Assembly: GCA_003586115.2 (NCBI GenBank)
Contig: QVOM02000021.1
Coordinates: 13,063,898-13,127,897, forward strand
Length of the DNA stretch: 64,000 bases
DNA from: Salvator merianae
Taxonomy: Eukaryota; Chordata; Lepidosauria; Squamata; Teiidae
Reading direction: 5' to 3'
Position 1 is the first letter of the stretch. Each line of letters starts with the position of its first letter. This document shows, piece after piece, positions 56,863 through 64,000 of the stretch. The notes beneath the pieces are model-generated. The model was not told where the DNA came from, searched no databases, and saw nothing but the letters and a program-made list of their open reading frames with translations. Both the position numbers and the translations under genes were made by a program.

Positions 56863-58008
56863 AGTCATTGTCTAACTTGCAAACCACATCAAATTGCTCA
56901 AAAGTCATGGTGTATAAGCAAAATTAATTTGTAGGGTTAAGTCGTCTATATCTGCTTTGTTCCAAACATCATGAATAAGCAGCAAAATCCATTAACAATA
57001 ATCAAAAGCAAATTGATTTTTTTTTATAATTTTCCATCACTTAAGGAGAGCAGAAATTACTTCTGAATAAGTATCACAGATGATAAAAAACATTTTGAGA
57101 AACTCTCATTGGTAGGGCACGAATTTTGTCAAATTTACTTTCAAAAATGGTCAAAAGGGATCCTGAGAGTCTCTTTTTCATTCTACAAGTCATGTCTCTG
57201 GTAAGCACATGAAGACAGAGACGGCGTCTCTTGGCACATCCAAGAGCTGTGTATTCTCTTTTAAAGCATTGTTACTTTTAAAAAAGAAAGTGGAGAAAAG
57301 CAAAGTAAGGACTTCTTTGACAAACAAAGTCAATGAGTGCATCTATCTCAGGCATTCCTCAGCCAATCTCTCTGACTTCCCACATTTCAATTAAGGCCCA
57401 GGGGAAGGAACCATGAAGTAACTCCTCTCATGGGGTTTCTGGAGTTCAGGAAGCCTAGGTAGTCATGGAGACTAAAGAATACTACCAGAATCATATAATA
57501 GAAAGAAAATCACACACATTACACATGACTGCTTCGCAACAACAAAGCAAGTTCAACCCCTCATACACCAAAATTCTGAGGAATTTTTTTTAAAAGCTGT
57601 TCTAATGTATCTTCAGAATAAGGAAGAAAACCTGCACCCCTCTTCCTCAGGGAAAAAAGAACTCTAAATCATGAATTTCATTTCTCAACAATGTGCTTAC
57701 ATGCTTAAATACCACCTACTGTAGTAGTTAAAAGTAAGAGACAGGAACACCCACATGGCAGATCTCAGTACATTTGAACACCCACACACCATATGTGCTT
57801 TCTCTTTTTTGCACTGTCCAGGCAAAGGTAAGCGTTTAACACCCACCGATTATAAATGGAACAGATTTGAGCATGTGCTTAACCTTTCCATTGAGATCAA
57901 CAGCACATTAAAGTGCTTAAGTTGGCTGGATTGTGCCCTTCATAATTTCTAAAGTTAGACAGTTACATCAACCAATATGCTATTCAGAAGTATCTGAATT
58001 GACTTTCA

Positions 58009-58171
58009 GGCCCTTTCTGCACTGGGCCTTATTGCGGATTATATCCTGGAACAGGGACCTGCCATTCACATGCTAGTGCAGACTACAACAGACCCTGGGC
58101 AGGGCCTGCCGTAGTCTGTACCAGCATGCAGATGGCACGTCCTAATCCAGGATATAACCTGAATAAGGGCC
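58009..58171. mobile_element. Foldback MITE, copy 2 (right terminus deleted)
   Basis: The left end GGCCCTTTCTGCACTGGGCC and interior 'gattatatcctggaacagggacctgcc' match the copy at 35668. On the right the copy ends at 'gaataagggcc', lacking the expected inverted terminal TGCAGAAA segment. Loss through the repeated AAGGCC/AAGGGCC microhomology would explain it. Confidence 0.82.
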
Positions 58172-58599
58172 TAAATGATGGTTTCAAGATGCAGATCTCT
58201 CAAAATTTAAGTTCCGAGGTCACTTTATCACAGCCCAAAACCACTCTAAATCATGCTGAGGCAATAATCACTAAAAACAGAAAAGAAAAACAGTTCATTT
58301 GCCCAACCTCTGTACAATATCTCAGTGTTTTAAAGAACTTACCTTGTTCATACCACAAGCTGAAACATGCTGACCAACTCATATCAATAATCTAACATTT
58401 AAAAAGGCACAAATTAAGAAGTCACCAGATATTTAATAAGACAGTTTATAAAGTTTCTTGTGTAACATATGATAAAAGTCAAAATTAACTTATTAACTGC
58501 AAAAATTAAAGTCTTACAGAATTAAGTTTTATTCTTTTCAGAATGAAATTGGATGGAGGCTTTTTAAAAATGAAAAACAAAAAAGAAAGCAAACCTTCA

Positions 58600-59320
58600 C
58601 TGGCAAGTCAACACAGTATTCAAACTGAAGCCAGGTTTTGAATGGGGTATTGCTGGGTTTGCTCCTGGGCCTGGTATTCTTCAACATACTAACTAGTGGG
58701 CAGAATGACAAAATATCCTATTGTCTAGACTCAAAGTTCAAATGATAGGTTAAAGAACTGGGCCAAAAATAATCAAATAAAATTCAACAGACAAATTCAA
58801 AGTGCCACATTTCAAACAAAAGAATAAAATTGACAGATACAGTGTGAGGGTTTGCAATTTGTACATGTAAAAAAGACTTTGGAATTTTAGAGAAGCACAA
58901 CCTGAAGCTCTAACATAGTATTGCAATCTGGGAGTACAACAGGAAAATGCAGTTCTAAGCTGCATCAACAGTAATCTCCAAATATAATGGGAAATAATAG
59001 TTCTACTTTGTTTGTTATTAGTTTGGCTCTACCTTGACTGCTTAATCCAATTCTGCACATCTCACTTTAAGAACAACTCGGACCAACTGAAATAGGTTCT
59101 GACAAGGGCAAGGAAGACTATCAGGTGAACAAAATCAAAGTCCTATGATAAGTAAGTATGAGAGCTGGGTAGGTTAAGCTTTGAGAAAAGAAACGAGGGA
59201 GTAGAATAGAACAGTCCTCTTCAAGTATCAGGAAGGATGATGCACAGAAGATGGTTGCAATCTGTTGTCTATTACTGCTGAATGCAGAACAATAAACAGT
59301 GGACTTAACTTATGTAATGG
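58600..59320 (+). mobile_element. CR1 LINE fragment
   Basis: 'ttgctcctgggcctggtattcttcaacatact' corresponds to RT text LGLVFFNILTS. Later come 'tccaattctgcacatctcactttaagaa', 'agagctgggtaggttaagctttgagaaaag' and 'tcctcttcaagtatcaggaagg', the standard CR1 3' coding and post-coding region. Multiple stops; antisense to ZSWIM6. Confidence 0.8.
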
Positions 59321-59534
59321 CCACAGCCACCACAGTATAATATACTTTGTGCACGGTACGACACCCACACTCCTCCACTTTATGTAGCAGCATCAAGAAG
59401 TGGGATGGTTGGTTTCCTGAGTCAGCCAAGCTGAAAGAGTTGTCAGAACCCAAAAGCAGCACAGTGAAGCACAGTGTGGAGGTGGGCAAGGAAAATTAGC
59501 TTAAGAATAGACCCTTAGCCATCTCTGGTTCCTT

Positions 59535-60620
59535 TTGGTCTTTTTCTTTTTTGTCACCCTCCATCTTAGTCAAAGGCTCCCCTTTCATCAGACTTCATTA
59601 ACATTATCCCAATTAGAATTATTGCAGGAAGCATCACCCGAACATATAAGAAATCCACTTATTGGATTATGCCCCTCTCTGAAATGCCTTGATGAGATTT
59701 TAAACTGTGCCTATCATGACAATACATGGACAGTTCAATACCATCTTCTCTTTGTCCTAGCTTCCAGAAGTTGCTCTAGGCTAATGCAAGTAATTCCCTA
59801 TATGGTCCCCTCCTGTATCAAGTCCACTTTATCCATCATTTTTTCTATAAAAAGGATAAGATTTGAACTAGCCACAGTCAAGTTGGGGTAAAAGCTGAAA
59901 TCACTTGCTACTGCTTACATCCAAACCCCCATCTATTCCACCTCTGCAGAAACTCCAGACCTGAGATCTGGCTTTGGAAAGTAAGACAAGCCTAAAGGGA
60001 AAGTGCAAGACCAGCACCAGAAAAGCACTTCTTTCTGCATCTCTGGAATTGAGCAGGAGACTTTGAAGTGTACTTCTGCTCCTATTAAAGAACAGATATA
60101 GGGAATTTGAAGTTTTGAGCTGTTGAGTGAGCTGCAACAAAGCTTCTGAAGTAATGCAAGGGTCCACATGGGCTAGCCTGCCCTCCCTGTCCCTCAGGCC
60201 AGTTAGTCCTGTCTTTGTGTAACTACTCAGACTAAAGCCTCTGGAGTGATACAGACTCTGGCCCATGGACAGCTAGCCCAAGCTTGGGAGCACCAGGAGG
60301 AAAAAGAAATGAAAGCTTCCCACTACTTATCAGTAGCTTCTTGAGGAGAGCCCAAAGCATGGGGACTTCCAACTGAAAGAGAACTGCCAAGATAACAGAA
60401 GTTTTGGTGGCTGAGACACCTGTGACCTCTAACAGTAGGATTGTGGGATAAGGGTGCAGCTCATCTGCCCTGCTGTAGAGGCAGACTGCCAGATCAAGCC
60501 CAAAGCCCTCCGTGGAAACTGCAAGCAGAACAATCTCAACCAAAGTTCTGTACAGTAGTACTTTGACAAAGACTGCTGATCTCTGGAAATAATATCAGAG
60601 GATCCAAACAACTTTACATA
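59535..60620. other. Unassigned block with long open frames on both strands
   Basis: It holds a 118-codon plus frame (59535-59891) and 121- and 103-codon minus frames (59901-60266, 60232-60543). The block is richer in G+C than its surroundings. I recognise no domain in any frame and no splice or poly-A context, so a decayed repeat is the most economical explanation. Confidence 0.3.
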
Positions 60621-61519
60621 TTTTTTTCAAACTATGGAGCAATCCTTAATACTGGCAAATCCATGGCCAGGGACAATTCAGAACAATTAATTTTGACTTT
60701 AGTTATTTGGTTATTCAGTTCATGAACAGAGACATTCTCAACCAGCCTACAGAATGCCTGTAGTAAACAGAATATAACAGCATCCATACTCATGGTCCTC
60801 CACACCTGCTCTTTATAACACAACAAACATGCACAGTTACCACAGACAAATTCATCCTGCATGAACTTATTTTATCTTCTGATAATATCCTACATGAACA
60901 GCAGCATCTCTTAATTTATCAGATCTATGTTCAATATCTATTCTGTATCTTCCAATGTTCTTCCAATGTGGTGAGAGAGAGAGAAGAACTTTTCTTCATG
61001 TCCCTTCCTCATACCATGCACAGGCTTTACAAATCTCTATCACTGATAATGCTATCTCACCTAGTAGCAAAATGTCTGCAACAACAAGAGCCAGCTTGGA
61101 AAACTTCTACAATGCAACACTCCTGAGCTACAGATTTTCACTACTCTGGCATAATCTTTATCATATCCATATTACTCACCATTTTTTCCTAAATAAAGAA
61201 ATTCCAAGCATACAACAACCAAAATGGAAAAAATATGTACATAAAATCAAATACAGTATTCTGTGCAAAGGTGGGCTAACAATATGTACAAGGGCATTAT
61301 AAGGTAACTAGTACTGATAACAAAACATGTCCTATTGGTAATCACATTTTCAAGCTCTGAAAAAGACTTAAAGTTTAACAAACAAGGAGTTCATTAAACC
61401 AAGGGATCCCCTTTATCTATACACACATTTGTTACAACATCAGCAATTTCCTTATTGACTTTTTACTGTGTTATAAAGGAAGAAAAAAACCATTAGGAAA
61501 CCTATCATTAAAGCCACAC

Positions 61520-62740
61520 AGGGAGAAGCTACTCAAGAGAGTAGTGGTGCCTCAGCTTAAGGTATTCTTGGAAGAAACCTATTTCATGGGCCCATTGCAG
61601 TGGTTCAGGCCTAGTTCTGCAATTAAATCTGATTTCATCAACCTGAGAGAAGGAAGGGCTGTGGGTACTGTTGAGTTGTACTCAACTAAAAACTGGTATC
61701 TGTTTTAAATGACAGCTTCAAGTTTATTAGATCTCATGGATTTTTATCAGGTGAGGAAAAAGTTATAAATGCAACAAATAAACTGCTTGACCTCCTTGCC
61801 ATTTTTGATCATGCTGATTGTGGTATCTAACTGGGCTTGCTCTGTGAGATGGAAATAAGAAATATCCTACTCCACTGGTTTAGCTGCAGAACTGCTTTCA
61901 AACATCGCCACTGGCACACTAAACACCTCAGCTCCCTGAAGACTCTATTCCATTAGGAGTGCTGTTTCCCATCTACAAGAAAGCCCTGGGAAGGGAATAC
62001 AGGACATGGTTTCAACAACATGCAGGTAACACCCAGTTCTATTTCTCTGTTCTATCGGGTGAGGTCAGCAAGTCCTAGGCTGGTGCCTCAATTCAGTGAT
62101 GGTCTGGATGAAAGTCAGTACACTAAATTCTCACAAGACAAACTTTGCAGCGTTTCCTGCGTTTGAAGATTAGGTAGGTTATCTGTATAAGCCAACACTG
62201 CAGTACTTCTGAAGGTGCATGTAAGTGTGCTAAAGGGGTTTTTTGTAGAGGAAAAATGCCTTTTACCGCCTTTGTTTGGTGAATCAGCTGTGCCTGCTTC
62301 TGCACATGGACTGATTGGTACAATGACCCATATGTTTGTAATATTGAGACTATGCAACAATTTGTACAGTTGATCCAAAAGCTTCAGCTTCTAGACTTCT
62401 AAGAGATCTAAGCAGAGCTGCCTGCTGAGAAATATGATACCTTTTCTGCCCACCAGTTTCCTGTTAAGCCAAGCTTAAAGTTTTGCTTCTAACATACAAA
62501 CGTCTAAACAACTGGGACCAAAGTTATCTGAAAACCTGTCTCCTGCCATATACTCAATCTCTAAGTTACTTAGATTAGCCTTTCCTTGCTATGTCCCTAC
62601 TGGCAAAGGTTCATTAATCAACAAATAGAAGACTCTTTCTGCTGTGATGCACAGATTTCAGAATTATCTACTGGCTGAGATAAAGGACATACTGGATTTG
62701 AATTTTCAGCAGTGGTACAAAATATTTGTGAATCTGCTGG
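61520..62740 (+). mobile_element. L2 LINE, 5'-truncated, with RT remnant
   Basis: 'ctccttgccatttttgatcatgctgattgtg' is motif A region (DLSAAFD-type, degraded). 'tttcaacaacatgcaggtaacacccagttctatttctct' is the YADDTQLY box reading H-A-G-N-T-Q. The 3' part 'ccaagcttaaagttttgcttctaacatacaaacgtct' corresponds to 'FKVLLLTYKxL'. It is riddled with stops and antisense to ZSWIM6. Confidence 0.75.
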
Positions 62741-64000
62741 TATATACTAAATCTGCTGCTCTTTACTAAAGAATAGTATAGTAATATTATAAACAAAAGT
62801 TGTTCTAATAGGCTTGGTTTTTATTAACAAGATATTTGCATTTAGCATGTAACACAAATATCACTCAAAGCTTACTCTTTCTTCAAATACAAAAGACTTT
62901 AAAAGTAGCTCATCTATCCATAGTTGCTGTACCAGCTACCAGTTGCTTGTATTGTAAGGAAATGTGGCTACCTACTTCCAAGATCTCTATTAGGGCAACA
63001 TCCTTATTAGGTAAAAGTCAGGCTGCCTTCAGGTCCAGTTACCTCTTGGTGACTTATGCAATCATATCCATGCAATTTTCTTGGAAACAATATGGGAACA
63101 ATTTTCCAGGAGGATAACAATAATTAAACCTGGGACTACTACTAAGTACCTGCAAGAGTTCAGGTTTTCCAGAACATTTCTTTATCAGATTCAGTGGTAA
63201 CATGAGGTTTCTGGCTGTGATATGACACTTGTGCTGGTGCGTAGTAAGAGTCTTAAACAGATGTACAGGAGCAGGAGCTCTGAATTTTTCAAGTGTACTA
63301 AGATCTATTGGAAAGGAGGTATAGTGACTTATTCATCACCTAGGTAAAAAGGAAAAGCTAGCTTTTATCCACATCTCCTTATATTTCCCTTTTCTAATTA
63401 CTGACCATTAATTTTGTGTTAGTGACCTATTCATTGGAAGATGTAGCAGTACTATGCATTAAGGTCCTTCTAATGTGTATGCCGCATGTACACTTTTCTA
63501 GAAAATACATATTTAAACTGCTGTTTCATGTGACTGCCCAAAAATTATTCTGAGCCTACACATTGTTTGCTCTTTGCAACTCACCCTGAGATCTTTACAA
63601 ATACTGTAATGATACCAAAATATTTTATACATACTGTACATAAACAGGAAATCCAAGCTGTGAAGAGAGGACATGGATATACAATACTATTACTGAGGTC
63701 ATAAAATCCAATATCCCTTATATGAAGCTCTTTTGTCAAAGAGAAGAATATTAGTATCATATGAGGTTTAAAATTTTTAACAGTGCTTTAAACAATATTT
63801 ACATAATACTTATATTTCACAATTCAGGTAAGTTATTAAATCCAATCTGCATATTATTGCGAAAGAAAATTCCACAGGTAGACATATTCTGCACTGATAC
63901 TAGCTGGTACTCTGGCAATATCTTACCAAACCTACCATTACCTATGCCTGATTACTCCAAGACAGGATTAATGCAACACAAATATCTGCAAAGCTATTTC

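Overview
The window is a stretch of nuclear DNA from a sauropsid vertebrate, most likely a lizard or other squamate. It is AT-rich and intron-dominated, and carries CR1 and L2-type LINE relics, a CR1 tail with the ATTCTATGATTCTA signature, tRNA-derived and 5S-rRNA-derived SINEs, a DIRS/Ngaro-type tyrosine-recombinase retrotransposon, a Helitron, and hAT- and Tigger-like MITEs. There are no bacterial-style genes; almost every open reading frame is chance or transposon debris. The clade is inferred from the repeat types, not from a marker gene.

One real gene is present, on the minus strand: ZSWIM6 (a SWIM zinc-finger protein; ZSWIM5 is the alternative paralog). Three consecutive internal coding exons are visible, in transcription order 13014-12658, 5736-5588 and 3387-3237. 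They have consensus splice sites and compatible phases (1, 0, 1) and together encode the CxCx7CxH SWIM finger and the conserved region after it. The first coding exon must lie to the right of the window and the remaining exons to the left, so 13015-64000 is part of a very large first intron and 1-3236 is the start of a downstream intron.

The introns are layered with mobile elements. 5-12 kb: small LINE tails. 14-25 kb: a tRNA-SINE, a twin hairpin, an L2-type 3' end and a 1.5-kb L2-type LINE with a frameshifted reverse transcriptase. 25.7-27.7 kb: a tandem duplication of host DNA plus a Tigger-like end, containing a Helitron nested inside the Tigger-like element. 29 kb: a G-rich quadruplex-prone tract. 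31-33.8 kb: CR1 LINEs. 34.8-36 kb: foldback MITEs. 36.8-37 kb: a SINE with a 5S rRNA head whose body resembles that of the tRNA-SINEs. 41.9-45.1 kb: LINE pieces, SINE and a hAT MITE. 46.4-50.35 kb: a decayed DIRS/Ngaro-like element. 51-62.7 kb: more CR1/L2 fragments, a SINE and a second foldback MITE copy.

Some repeat-poor blocks (about 30.0-30.45, 40.2-40.85 and 55.05-55.56 kb) are candidate regulatory sequences of ZSWIM6, but this rests on motif inspection only. I see no CRISPR array, rRNA gene, intact tRNA gene or intact transposase.
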